This document shows, in pieces, positions 27,438-35,256 of a stretch of 64,000 bases of DNA; the first letter of the stretch is position 1, and each line of letters opens with the position of its first letter. Position numbers and translations under genes: made by a program. The notes below the pieces were generated by a model, which had not been told where the DNA came from, did not search any database, and worked only from the letters and a program-made list of their open reading frames with translations. Origin of the DNA: Rhizobium etli_C (GTDB taxonomy: Bacteria; Pseudomonadota; Alphaproteobacteria; Rhizobiales; Rhizobiaceae); the NCBI RefSeq assembly GCF_014198605.1, contig NZ_JACIHU010000007.1; one strand, 5' to 3'.

Positions 27438-27511
27438 GTGGAGCGTGAGCGACGAATAGCTTGAGCGGAAGTGAAAGGTGACGGTCGACGCGGTTCCATT
27501 CCCCCAAAAGC

Positions 27512-27537
27512 AAAAGGCCGGCTTTCGCCGGCCTTTT
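27512..27537. terminator. Bidirectional rho-independent terminator
   Basis: AAAAGGCCGGC (27512-27522) pairs perfectly with GCCGGCCTTTT (27527-27537) around a TTTC loop, with T-runs on both strands. It lies 22 bases past the stop of the minus-strand cysteine peptidase gene and ends that transcript. Confidence 0.85.
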
Positions 27538-27558
27538 TCCCCGCATCCCCTGAAATCC

Positions 27559-28158
27559 TCAGCGCAGTGCGCCGACCAAAACGTCGCGGCCGTTCTCGAT
27601 AGTGACCCAGCGGCCGGCATTGTAGCTCGACTGGCGCTTGACGAAAGAATAGGGCGTCCCAAACCACGGCTTCACATCTGACGCGAGGTTGTCGAGCACG
27701 AAGTCGCCCTCGGCGGTGCGCAGCGTCAGGACGGCATGGCCCTCGCCATCGGGCTTGCGCACGACGGTCATCAGCAGGTCGGCGGCCGGAACGCCGCGCT
27801 GGATCAGGATGCGGCGCTTCAGGAGCGCGAAATCCTCGCAGTCGCCGGCGGTGGTCGGATAGGCCCAGACTTCGTCCTTGCCGTAGATTTCCTTGTCGGT
27901 CATCGGCGTGATCGTGCGGTTGATGGTAGCGTTGACCGAACGGACGAGCGACCACTTGGCCGGGGTCATCTCGACAGGGCCTGCATTGCGGTTTGCGCCG
28001 CATTCACTGCTGTGGGTCTGACAGAAATCATAATGGCCGATCGGCTGCGAAGTGGCGTTGCCTGTTACCATGGAAGCATTTCTGCTTGGAGCTGGGATGG
28101 CGGCACTCGCCATCGCAAACACGGCCATCATGGCCACAAAGATACCTTTGATCCGCAC
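27559..28158 (-). CDS. Transglutaminase-like cysteine peptidase (BTLCP/DUF920)
   Basis: The 199-residue protein has a signal peptide (hydrophobic 5-21) and the bacterial transglutaminase-like cysteine peptidase triad: C107 in TTAGDCEDFALLKR, H141 in GEGHAVLTLRT, D156 in FVLDN. Family members include LapG, a periplasmic protease of biofilm adhesins; most rhizobial members are uncharacterised. A CtrA-type box lies 32 bases upstream of the start, and a strong terminator follows the gene. Confidence 0.88.
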   Translation of the reverse strand: MRIKGIFVAMMAVFAMASAAIPAPSRNASMVTGNATSQPIGHYDFCQTHSSECGANRNAGPVEMTPAKWSLVRSVNATINRTITPMTDKEIYGKDEVWAYPTTAGDCEDFALLKRRILIQRGVPAADLLMTVVRKPDGEGHAVLTLRTAEGDFVLDNLASDVKPWFGTPYSFVKRQSSYNAGRWVTIENGRDVLVGALR

Positions 28159-28189
28159 GCCCGCTCTTTCCTCGATCGCCCCTTAATTA

Positions 28190-28204
28190 TTAACAAACTG
28201 TTAA
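28190..28204. promoter_or_regulatory. CtrA-type box TTAA-N7-TTAA
   Basis: TTAACAAACTGTTAA gives the exact TTAA-N7-TTAA spacing of the CtrA cell-cycle regulator and sits inside a 7-3-7 inverted repeat (28189-28205). It lies 32-46 bases upstream of the cysteine peptidase ATG. Chance occurrence is possible in AT-rich intergenic DNA, so CtrA control is a proposal. Confidence 0.45.
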
Positions 28205-28306
28205 TGGAGAGGGCCGAGAAGAGTCAATCGTTACTTCTTGTAGGGACCTTGCGACCCGCCGACATGGTTAAAATGCAACAAGACGGCGAGCTTGTGCAGC
28301 GGGATA

Positions 28307-29134
28307 TTACCCGGCCATGGAGTTGCGGATGATGCCTTTGACGGCGCTCATAATAAGAGCGATATCGCTGGGGCGGGACAGGCGATGGTCGCCGTCGCGG
28401 ATGAAGGTCAGCACCACGTCGTCGGCCGGAAGGTGCTCGACAAGTTTCATCGCATGCGCATGCGGCACGTCGGGATCCTTCATGCCCTGGAGGATATGCA
28501 CCGGGCAGCCCGTTTCGATCATGCCGTCGAGCACGCGGTTCTTGCGGCCATCCTCGATCAGCGCCCTGGTATAAATGTCCGGCTCTGGGCTGTATTGCGA
28601 GCGCTCTTCGAAATAGCCTCGCTCCGCCAGTGACTTGCGCTCCTTGGCCGTCAGGTTCGGCTCGATCAGTTCGGAGGTGAAATCGGGCGCCGGCGCGATC
28701 AACACCATTCCTTCGAGTTTTGGGCCTTCGAGCTTCGGGCCGTCCTGCCGCGCGAGCTCCTGCGCCAGCCGCAGCGCGATCCAGCCTCCCATCGAGGAGC
28801 CGACGAGAATGACCCGGTCGGGCGCGACGTGGCGGATCACGGTCAGCGCCTCCTCCAGCCAGCGTGAGATCGTGCCGTCGCGAAAGCTGCCGCCGGACAG
28901 CCCGTGGCCGGAATAGTCGAGGCGGATGCAGGCAGTACCGAGTTCGCCCGCCAGTCCGTCGAGCTCCAATGCCTTGGTACCGCACATGTCGGAACGGTAG
29001 CCGGATAGCCAAACGAGTGTCGGGCCATTATTGCCGGCTTGCGCAGGGCGCACCAGCATGGCGATCTCACGCGCCGCCTCGCCTTCACCGACCGTCAGGA
29101 ACTGCGGTTGGACATTTGGCGTCTGATCGGACAT
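28307..29134 (-). CDS. Alpha/beta hydrolase
   Basis: The 275-residue protein has the alpha/beta hydrolase nucleophile elbow VGSSMGGWIAL (S114), the oxyanion region near VWLSGYRSDM, the acid in MKDPDVPHAHAM, and the histidine in DGDHRLSRPSD. It is cytoplasmic and of usual size, probably a carboxylesterase or short-chain hydrolase. An exact five-residue tandem repeat (GPKLE twice, coded at 28710-28739 by two near-identical 15-base units) sits on the surface between the nucleophile and acid regions. Confidence 0.86.
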   Translation of the reverse strand: MSDQTPNVQPQFLTVGEGEAAREIAMLVRPAQAGNNGPTLVWLSGYRSDMCGTKALELDGLAGELGTACIRLDYSGHGLSGGSFRDGTISRWLEEALTVIRHVAPDRVILVGSSMGGWIALRLAQELARQDGPKLEGPKLEGMVLIAPAPDFTSELIEPNLTAKERKSLAERGYFEERSQYSPEPDIYTRALIEDGRKNRVLDGMIETGCPVHILQGMKDPDVPHAHAMKLVEHLPADDVVLTFIRDGDHRLSRPSDIALIMSAVKGIIRNSMAG

Positions 29135-29312
29135 CGGCGAAACTCCTGTTGTTTTGGCCTATAAAACAGATTCTTGGCAGGCTGACAGCAGGTGATTTTT
29201 CCGCTAAAGGATGATATTGACTCCGTTGCAGCGATAACGAGATACGTTTGTGCACCCTGGTCGGGAGCGCGCGGCTGCAACATTCCGGAAACAACGCGAG
29301 GAGAATACGACC

Positions 29313-29849
29313 ATTCGCAGACCTTTTAAGACCGATGCGCCCGTGAAGGACGGCCCGCGCTCGAACCGTGAAATCCGCATTCCCAAAGTTCAGCTGATCG
29401 CGGCTGACGGACAGAATATGGGCATCGTGCCCACCGACCAGGCCTTGAGAATGGCAGAAGAAGCCGGCCTCGATCTTGTCGAAATTTCCCCCAATGCCGA
29501 ACCGCCGGTGTGCAAGATCCTCGATCTGGGCAAGCTGAAATACGCCAACCAGAAGAAGGCCGCCGAGGCGCGCAAGAAGCAGAAGATCGTCGAAGTCAAA
29601 GAAATCAAGATGCGTCCGAACATCGACACCCATGATTATGAGGTGAAGATGAAGGCGATGGGCCGCTTCTTCGACGAGGGTGACAAGGTCAAGGTGACGC
29701 TGAAATTCCGCGGCCGTGAAATGGCCCACCAGGAGCTCGGCATGAAGCTTCTGCAGCAGGTCAAGGCCGACACGCTTGAGATCGCCAAGGTCGAAGCCGA
29801 GCCCAAGCTCGAAGGCCGTCAGATGATGATGGTGCTGGCGCCGAAGTAA
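29313..29849 (+). CDS. infC: Translation initiation factor IF-3, ATT start codon
   Basis: The mature protein is 178 residues (start RRPFKTDAPVKDGPRSN, then the IF-3 N-domain NREIRIPKVQLIAADGQNMG, linker LKYANQKKAAEARKKQK, and C-domain EIKMRPNIDTHDYEVKMK). The reading frame runs on upstream to 29250, but the only start with a ribosome site (GAGGAG, about 9 bases before) and the family's N-terminus is ATT at 29313. infC genes use AUU or similar so that IF-3, which rejects poor start codons, represses its own synthesis. A terminator follows 24 bases after the stop. Confidence 0.93.
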   Translation: MRRPFKTDAPVKDGPRSNREIRIPKVQLIAADGQNMGIVPTDQALRMAEEAGLDLVEISPNAEPPVCKILDLGKLKYANQKKAAEARKKQKIVEVKEIKMRPNIDTHDYEVKMKAMGRFFDEGDKVKVTLKFRGREMAHQELGMKLLQQVKADTLEIAKVEAEPKLEGRQMMMVLAPK

Positions 29850-29873
29850 GCGCCAGACACCTTTTTGCCCAAG

Positions 29874-29895
29874 GCCGTCCGCAAGGGCGGCTTTT
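29874..29895 (+). terminator. Rho-independent terminator after infC
   Basis: GCCGTCC (29874-29880) pairs with GGGCGGC (29885-29891, one G-T pair) around GCAA, followed by TTTT. It separates infC from rpmI-rplT, which therefore need a promoter of their own between about 29896 and 30159. Confidence 0.75.
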
Positions 29896-30159
29896 GTGCT
29901 TTCGGCCACCGCGATTTTGGGCTGGCGAAGATTCCTCCGCGGCCCCGTTGCACTTTCATGACGCTGCGGTTATAAGCGCGCGTCCGAACTGACCGGCAGG
30001 GCATGCCGTGGCAGTTTCGAATGCTTGCGGAACGGTTCGTCGCCGAAGCCGCAGATCAACAACAAACGCTCCCGCACCTTGTTGCGACGGCCGGAGAACC
30101 GGACTTCGCGAGAGGGCTTTTTTGATGAAGCGCGCAGGGAGGACAGAAGGAGTAGCAAA
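29896..30159 (+). promoter_or_regulatory. Promoter and leader region of rpmI-rplT
   Basis: This 264-base stretch lies between the infC terminator and rpmI. It has no gene. It ends with a GC-rich stretch and a run of six T (30118-30123), then AGAAGGAG before the rpmI ATG. In many bacteria L20 represses rpmI-rplT through a folded leader; the T-run after GC-rich sequence would allow an attenuator, but I found only a 4-bp stem (CCGG AGAA CCGG) and cannot confirm one. Confidence 0.35.
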
Positions 30160-30363
30160 ATGCCCAAGATGAAGACGAAGTCCTCTGCCAAGAAGCGGTT
30201 CAAGATCACCGCGACGGGCAAGGTCAAGGCTGCCGCTGCCGGCAAGCGCCATGGCATGATCAAGCGTACCAACAAGTTCATTCGCGATGCACGTGGCACG
30301 ATGGTTCTTGCAGAACCGGATGGCCGCAAGGTTATCAAGAATTACCTGCCGAACGGTCTCTGA
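30160..30363 (+). CDS. rpmI: 50S ribosomal protein L35 (bL35)
   Basis: The 67-residue basic protein has the L35 signature MPKMKTKSSAKKRFKITATG and ends RKVIKNYLPNGL. It binds 23S rRNA in the large subunit. AGAAGGAG lies 6 bases upstream of the ATG; the longer upstream frame is not used. rplT follows 38 bases later and the two form one operon. Confidence 0.97.
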   Translation: MPKMKTKSSAKKRFKITATGKVKAAAAGKRHGMIKRTNKFIRDARGTMVLAEPDGRKVIKNYLPNGL

Positions 30364-30401
30364 GACTCGTCCGCGAACGCTAGATTTAAGGAGATCATGA
30401 T

Positions 30402-30806
30402 ATGGCACGTGTAAAAAGAGGCGTCACCTCTCACGCCAAGCACAAGAAGGTTCTGAAGGCCGCCAAGGGCTTTTACGGCCGCCGCAAGAATACCATCCGC
30501 GCCGCCAAGGCCGCTGTCGACCGGTCGAAGCAGTACGCTTACCGTGACCGCAAGGTCAACAAGCGCAACTTCCGCGCGCTCTGGATCCAGCGCATCAACG
30601 CTGCTGTCCGCGAATTCGGCCTGACCTACGGCCGCTTCATCGACGGCCTGAACAAGGCTGGCATCGAAGTCGACCGCAAGGTTCTCTCCGACATGGCGAT
30701 CCACGAGCCGGAAGCATTCGGCGCGCTCGTCAATGCCGCCAAGAAGGCCCTTGAATACCTCAAGGAAACCGGTACGGCCAACGAGTTTGAAGGCGCGGTT
30801 CGTTAA
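30402..30806 (+). CDS. rplT: 50S ribosomal protein L20 (bL20)
   Basis: The 134-residue protein has the L20 start ARVKRGVTSHAKHKKVLKAA and the conserved helices RKNTIRAAKAAVDRSKQYA and FGLTYGRFIDGLNKAGIEVD. L20 is essential early in 50S assembly and in other bacteria represses its own operon. TAAGGAG precedes the ATG. The tail is about 15 residues longer than in E. coli, as usual in Rhizobiales. Confidence 0.97.
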   Translation: MARVKRGVTSHAKHKKVLKAAKGFYGRRKNTIRAAKAAVDRSKQYAYRDRKVNKRNFRALWIQRINAAVREFGLTYGRFIDGLNKAGIEVDRKVLSDMAIHEPEAFGALVNAAKKALEYLKETGTANEFEGAVR

Positions 30807-30846
30807 CCAGCGCTTCCCAGGCTCTATGCTCTATTGAAATTTGGGA

Positions 30847-30879
30847 AACCCGCGCTGGTTTGGGCTAGCGCGGGTTTTT
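30847..30879 (+). terminator. Rho-independent terminator between rplT and pheS
   Basis: AACCCGCGCT (30847-30856) pairs perfectly with AGCGCGGGTT (30867-30876) around a ten-base loop, followed by a T-run. It ends the rpmI-rplT transcript 41 bases after the rplT stop and separates it from pheS, unless partly read through. Confidence 0.88.
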
Positions 30880-30957
30880 CTTTCTTTATATCCCTTGCGC
30901 CGGTCGGCGCCGCCTGCCTCCCGATCCCCGCCTGATACTGGACGGAAAGAAGTGACA

Positions 30958-32040
30958 ATGTCAGATATTGACCAGCTCAACTCATCGCTGCTCGCGGAAA
31001 TCGCCGCCGCCAATGACGAGGCCGCCCTGGAAGCCGTGCGCGTCTCCGCTCTCGGCAAGAAGGGCTCGGTCTCGGAACTCCTGAAGACGCTTGGCGCCAT
31101 GACGCCGGAGGAGCGTCAGACCCGGGGTGCTGCGATCAACGCCCTGAAGAATGCGGTGACGGATGCCTTCGCCGAACGCAAGTCGGTGCTGAAAATGGCG
31201 GCGGTCAACGCCCGCCTGAAGGCCGAAACCGTCGATGTCAGCCTGCCGGTGCGCTCCTCGCCGGCCGAGCGCGGCCGCATCCATCCGATCAGCCAGATCG
31301 TCGATGAGATCACCGCGATCTTCGCCGACATGGGTTTCTCGATCGCCGAAGGTCCCGATATCGAGACCGATTATTACAATTTCACCGCGCTGAATTTTCC
31401 CGAAGGCCATCCAGCCCGCGAGATGCACGACACCTTCTTCTTCAATCCTGACGAAAACGGTGAGCGCAAGGTGCTGCGCACGCATACCTCGCCGGTGCAG
31501 GTGCGCACCATGGAAGCGCAGAAGCCGCCGATCCGCATCATCATTCCCGGCAAGACCTATCGCCAGGACAGCGATGCCACGCATTCGCCGATGTTCCACC
31601 AGGTCGAGGGATTGGTCATCGACAAGAAGGCCAATGTCGCCAATATCCGCTGGGTGCTCGAGGAGTTCTGCAAGACCTTCTTCGAGGTCGACAGCGTGAC
31701 GATGCGCTTCCGCCCATCCTTCTTCCCCTTCACCGAGCCCTCCTTCGAGGTCGATATCCAGTGCGATCGCTCCGGCCCGATCGTCAAGTTCGGCGAAGGC
31801 ACCGATTGGATGGAGATTCTCGGCTGCGGCATGGTCCATCCGAACGTGCTGCGTTATGGCGGCCTCGATCCGGACGAGTATCAGGGTTTTGCCTGGGGCA
31901 TGGGCCTCGATCGCATCGCCATGCTGAAATATGGCATGCCCGACCTGCGCGACTTCTTCAATGCCGACGTCCGCTGGATGACGCATTACGGCTTCCGCCC
32001 GCTCGACATGCCGACACTGTTCGGCGGCCTCAGCGCTTGA
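30958..32040 (+). CDS. pheS: Phenylalanyl-tRNA synthetase alpha subunit
   Basis: The 360-residue protein has an N-terminal coiled coil for tRNA binding (about 1-90) and the class II catalytic core: HPISQIVDEITAIFADMGF (motif 1 region), RTHTSPVQVRTM, FRPSFFPFTEPSFEVDIQC (motif 2), and FAWGMGLDRIAMLKYGMPDL (motif 3). With PheT it charges tRNA-Phe as an alpha2-beta2 enzyme. Start at 30958 follows GGAAAGAAG. pheT begins 16 bases after the stop. Confidence 0.97.
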   Translation: MSDIDQLNSSLLAEIAAANDEAALEAVRVSALGKKGSVSELLKTLGAMTPEERQTRGAAINALKNAVTDAFAERKSVLKMAAVNARLKAETVDVSLPVRSSPAERGRIHPISQIVDEITAIFADMGFSIAEGPDIETDYYNFTALNFPEGHPAREMHDTFFFNPDENGERKVLRTHTSPVQVRTMEAQKPPIRIIIPGKTYRQDSDATHSPMFHQVEGLVIDKKANVANIRWVLEEFCKTFFEVDSVTMRFRPSFFPFTEPSFEVDIQCDRSGPIVKFGEGTDWMEILGCGMVHPNVLRYGGLDPDEYQGFAWGMGLDRIAMLKYGMPDLRDFFNADVRWMTHYGFRPLDMPTLFGGLSA

Positions 32041-32056
32041 ACGGAGAATTGAGACG

Positions 32057-34480
32057 ATGAAATTCACGCTCTCCTGGCTGAAAGAGCATCTGGAAACGGA
32101 TGCCACGCTCGATGAAATCTGCACCCGCCTGACCGAGATCGGGCTCGAGGTCGAGGATGTCGACGACAAGGCGGCGTTCAAGCCCTTCGTCATCGCTAGA
32201 GTTGTCTCGGCGGAAAAACATCCGCAGGCCGATCGCCTGAAGGTGCTGATGGTCGACACCGGCACCGGTGCGCCGGTCCAGGTCGTCTGCGGCGCTCCGA
32301 ATGCGCGCGCCGGCCTCGTCGGCGCCTTCGCCGCACCCGGAACCTATGTTCCTGGTATCGACGCGACACTTGCCGTCGGCAATATCCGCGGCGTCGAAAG
32401 CCGCGGCATGATGTGCTCCGAAAAGGAAATGCAGATCTCCGACAATCACGACGGCATCATCGATCTGCCCGACGACGCGCCGGTCGGAAAGAGTTATGCC
32501 GCCTATGCGCATCTCGACGACCCGGTCATCGAGATCAATCTGACGCCCAATCGGCCGGACTGCACCTCGATCCACGGCATCGCCCGCGATCTCGCCGCTT
32601 CCGGTCTCGGCACGCTGAAGACACGGACCGCCCCGACCTTTGCCGTCGAAGGCGATACCCCGGTCAGGCTGACGCTCGATCTCGACGATCCGAAACTCTG
32701 CCCAGGCTTTTCGCTGCGTCTGGTGCGCGGCGTCAGGAACGGCCCGAGCCCGCGCTGGATGCAGCAGCGGCTGACCGCCATCGGGCTGCGCCCCATCAAT
32801 GCGCTGGTCGATATCACCAATTACATGACCTTCGATCAGGGCCGGCCGATGCACGTCTTCGACGCCGCCAAGGTCAAGGGCAATCTCACCGTTCGCCGCG
32901 CCAGGGAAGGCGAGACCGTGCTGGCGCTCGACCAGCGCGAATATAGGCTCGGTCCGAACAACGTCGTCATATCAGATGAAGATGGAATCGAATCGATCGG
33001 CGGCATCATGGGCGGCGAACATTCCGGCTGCGACGAAAACACCGTCGACGTGCTGATCGAATCGGCTCTCTGGGACCCGATGAACATCGCCAAATCGGGC
33101 CGCAGCCTGGGTATTATCACCGATGCCCGCTACCGCTTCGAACGCGGCGTCGATCCGGAATATATGGTTCCCGGTCTCGAACGCACGACGGAACTGGTGC
33201 TTGAGCTCTGCGGCGGCACAGCCGCCAGCGCCGAGGTCGTCGGCTACAAGGGCCACGAGCCCAAGGTCGTCGATTTCCCCTATTCGGAGGTCAAGCGCCT
33301 GACCGGCCTGGAGGTCTCGACGGAGGAAAGCAACGCGATCCTCGCCCGCCTCGGTTTCAAGGTTTCCGGCTCTGGCGAGCGCGTCTCCGTCTCCGTTCCG
33401 TCGTGGCGTCCCGATGTCGACGGCAAGGCCGATCTCGTCGAGGAGGTCATGCGCATCCACGGCGTCGACAAGATCAAGCCGGCGCCGCTCGAAAGCCATG
33501 CCGCCGTCAACGGCAGGATCCTGACGACGCTGCAGATTCGCACCCGCGCCGCCAAGCGTGCGCTTGCCTCGCGCGGCATGCTGGAGGCCGTCACCTGGTC
33601 CTTCATCCCGGAAGATCAGGCGAAGCTCTTCGGCGGCGGTTCGCCGGCCCTCAAGCTTGCCAATCCGATCGCCGCAGAAATGTCGGATATGCGCCCCTCC
33701 CTGCTGCCTGGCCTGCTGACGGCTGCCCAGCGCAATGCCGACAAAGGCTATGGTGACGTGGCGATCTTCGAGGTCTCGGGCACCTATGAGAACGACAGGC
33801 CGGACGGTCAGCGTCGCGTTGCCGGCGGCATCCGCCGCGGCACCGCCTCGCTCGCTGGCGGAGGCCGCATGTGGTCGAATGCAGTGAAGGGCGGCGGCAA
33901 ACCGGTCGACGTCTTCGACGCCAAGGCCGATGCGCTCTCAGTCATCGAAGCCTGCGGCTTGCCGATGGGCAATATCCAGATCGAGCAGGGCGGTCCGGAA
34001 TGGTATCATCCCGGCCGCTCCGGCACGATCAAGATGGGACCGAAGGTGGTGCTCGGTTACTTCGGCGAATTCCACCCGCTGACACTGGAAGCGCTCGATG
34101 TCTCCGGCGCCCTCTGTGGCTTCGAGGTCTATCTCGACGCGATGGCCGAGCCGAAGAAGAAGGCGACCCGCACCAAGCCGGCGCTGGAACTGTCACCCTT
34201 CCAGGCGGTCAAGCGCGACTTCGCCTTCGTCGTCGACAAGACGGTGGAATCGGGTGCCATCATCAAGGCTGCGACCGGGGCAGACCGCAAGCTCGTCACC
34301 GGCGTCAATGTCTTCGATATCTTCGAAGGTGCGTCTGTCGGCGACGGCAAGAAGTCGGTGGCGATCGAAGTTCAGATCCAGCCGGCCGAGCGCACGCTGA
34401 CGGATGAGGATTTCGAGGCGCTGACGCAGAAGATCGTCGCCAGCGTCGCGAAGTTCACCGGCGGCGTCCTCAGAAGCTGA
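32057..34480 (+). CDS. pheT: Phenylalanyl-tRNA synthetase beta subunit
   Basis: The 807-residue protein has the usual PheT order: an OB-fold tRNA-binding domain (about 39-150; VVSAEKHPQADRLKVLMVDT), the B3/B4 editing domain (TPNRPDCTSIHGIARDLA and beyond), the B5 domain (near EVKRLTGLEVSTEESNAIL), a core-like domain, and a C-terminal FDX-ACB domain (ELSPFQAVKRDFAFVVDKTV). It provides editing and tRNA contacts for the synthetase. Length is normal. The gene is followed at 16 bases by an inverted-repeat element. Confidence 0.97.
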   Translation: MKFTLSWLKEHLETDATLDEICTRLTEIGLEVEDVDDKAAFKPFVIARVVSAEKHPQADRLKVLMVDTGTGAPVQVVCGAPNARAGLVGAFAAPGTYVPGIDATLAVGNIRGVESRGMMCSEKEMQISDNHDGIIDLPDDAPVGKSYAAYAHLDDPVIEINLTPNRPDCTSIHGIARDLAASGLGTLKTRTAPTFAVEGDTPVRLTLDLDDPKLCPGFSLRLVRGVRNGPSPRWMQQRLTAIGLRPINALVDITNYMTFDQGRPMHVFDAAKVKGNLTVRRAREGETVLALDQREYRLGPNNVVISDEDGIESIGGIMGGEHSGCDENTVDVLIESALWDPMNIAKSGRSLGIITDARYRFERGVDPEYMVPGLERTTELVLELCGGTAASAEVVGYKGHEPKVVDFPYSEVKRLTGLEVSTEESNAILARLGFKVSGSGERVSVSVPSWRPDVDGKADLVEEVMRIHGVDKIKPAPLESHAAVNGRILTTLQIRTRAAKRALASRGMLEAVTWSFIPEDQAKLFGGGSPALKLANPIAAEMSDMRPSLLPGLLTAAQRNADKGYGDVAIFEVSGTYENDRPDGQRRVAGGIRRGTASLAGGGRMWSNAVKGGGKPVDVFDAKADALSVIEACGLPMGNIQIEQGGPEWYHPGRSGTIKMGPKVVLGYFGEFHPLTLEALDVSGALCGFEVYLDAMAEPKKKATRTKPALELSPFQAVKRDFAFVVDKTVESGAIIKAATGADRKLVTGVNVFDIFEGASVGDGKKSVAIEVQIQPAERTLTDEDFEALTQKIVASVAKFTGGVLRS

Positions 34481-34496
34481 TCCTGCCAGTCTTCGC

Positions 34497-34772
34497 TTAG
34501 AGCCTTTCCTGGTTAGATTGAAGTATTCTGTTGGGCTCAAACGGAGTCGGATGATCGACCGGCCGGCGCGCGTCGTAGCCAAGCTCTACGGCCAAGCCGG
34601 CCGGTCGATCAGCCGGCCCGTTTCAGCCAACCCGAAGGGCCGGGCATGTTTCCGCCAGGATCAGAGGCGATCGGCTCGGACGTACCTTGGGGTATGCCCG
34701 TCGCCAATCGCCTCTGCCCTGACGAAAACCTGCTCCGGCAGAATGCTTCAATCTAACCAGGAAAGGCTCTAA
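34497..34772. repeat. 276-bp intergenic element with 34-bp terminal inverted repeats, copy A
   Basis: The ends are TTAGAGCCTTTCCTGGTTAG...ATTCTG and its complement, with one mismatch over 34 bases. The interior holds further palindromes such as GGCCGGCCGG-type stems around 34560-34620. Copy B at 44617-44890 is nearly identical along its whole length but inverted. It resembles the Rhizobium-specific intergenic mosaic elements. The short reading frames inside it have no sign of being genes. Confidence 0.9.
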
Positions 34773-34775
34773 AAC

Positions 34776-34807
34776 AAAGAACCGGTCGTTGCGGCGGCCG
34801 GTTCTTT
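34776..34807. terminator. Bidirectional terminator downstream of pheT
   Basis: AAAGAACCGG (34776-34785) pairs with CCGGTTCTTT (34798-34807) around a 12-base loop. It overlaps the stop codon of the minus-strand NTF2-like gene and lies 4 bases after the repeat element, so it probably ends pheST transcripts that read through the element. Confidence 0.7.
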
Positions 34808-35166
34808 CACGTGTGAAGATGGTAGAGCTTGCTGACGATGACCCATCGGCCGTCGATCTTCAGCAATGAGAGATAGTCGGTAAAGCGCATTCCGGCGAAA
34901 TCGTCGGTGACCTTGACGCTCGCCGCCTCACCCTCTACATCGACGCTTTGTATATCCATGAAGGGCTGCGTGCCGGGCGGCGCCGGCTCCTCCGCCAGGA
35001 TCGCGGTGATGAATTCGTCCCGCGTCAGCCATTCGACGGCATTCTGGTAATAGCCGATGATCGAGCTTTGCGGGTGAAAGGCCTTCTTCAAGGCTGCCGC
35101 ATTGCCGAAGGCCATGCCTTCGACATAGAGATGAACCGTCTGTTCGACTGCCTGCTTGTCCGACAT
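34807..35166 (-). CDS. NTF2-like protein (putative lumazine-binding family)
   Basis: The 119-residue protein has the cone-shaped NTF2-like pattern of the Lumazine_bd_2 group: VEQTVHLYVEGMAFGNAAAL at the start, SIIGYYQNAVEWLTRDEF in the middle, and the C-terminal YLSLLKIDGRWVIVSKLYH. Such proteins are small-molecule binding or isomerase-like folds with mostly unknown roles. It stands between two terminators and appears to be a single-gene unit. Confidence 0.8.
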   Translation of the reverse strand: MSDKQAVEQTVHLYVEGMAFGNAAALKKAFHPQSSIIGYYQNAVEWLTRDEFITAILAEEPAPPGTQPFMDIQSVDVEGEAASVKVTDDFAGMRFTDYLSLLKIDGRWVIVSKLYHLHT

Positions 35167-35220
35167 GTTGTCATCCCGTTCTCCGAGATGGCGTTAGATA
35201 GTTTCGCCGGCCGCGAAGGC

Positions 35221-35250
35221 AAGCCCGGCCGGCTGCATCAGGCCGGGCTT
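35221..35250. terminator. Terminator after the aldo/keto reductase pseudogene
   Basis: AAGCCCGGCC (35221-35230) pairs perfectly with GGCCGGGCTT (35241-35250) around ten bases. There is no long T-run, so strength is uncertain. It lies just past the stop of the minus-strand reductase. Confidence 0.6.
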
Positions 35251-35256
35251 CTTCGA

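Noticed and set aside
34548..34772. Short proteins (RPARVVAKLYGQAGRSIS type) inside the two 275-bp elements
   Set aside because: They arise from palindromic repeat sequence, occur in both copies by repetition, and have no ribosome sites.
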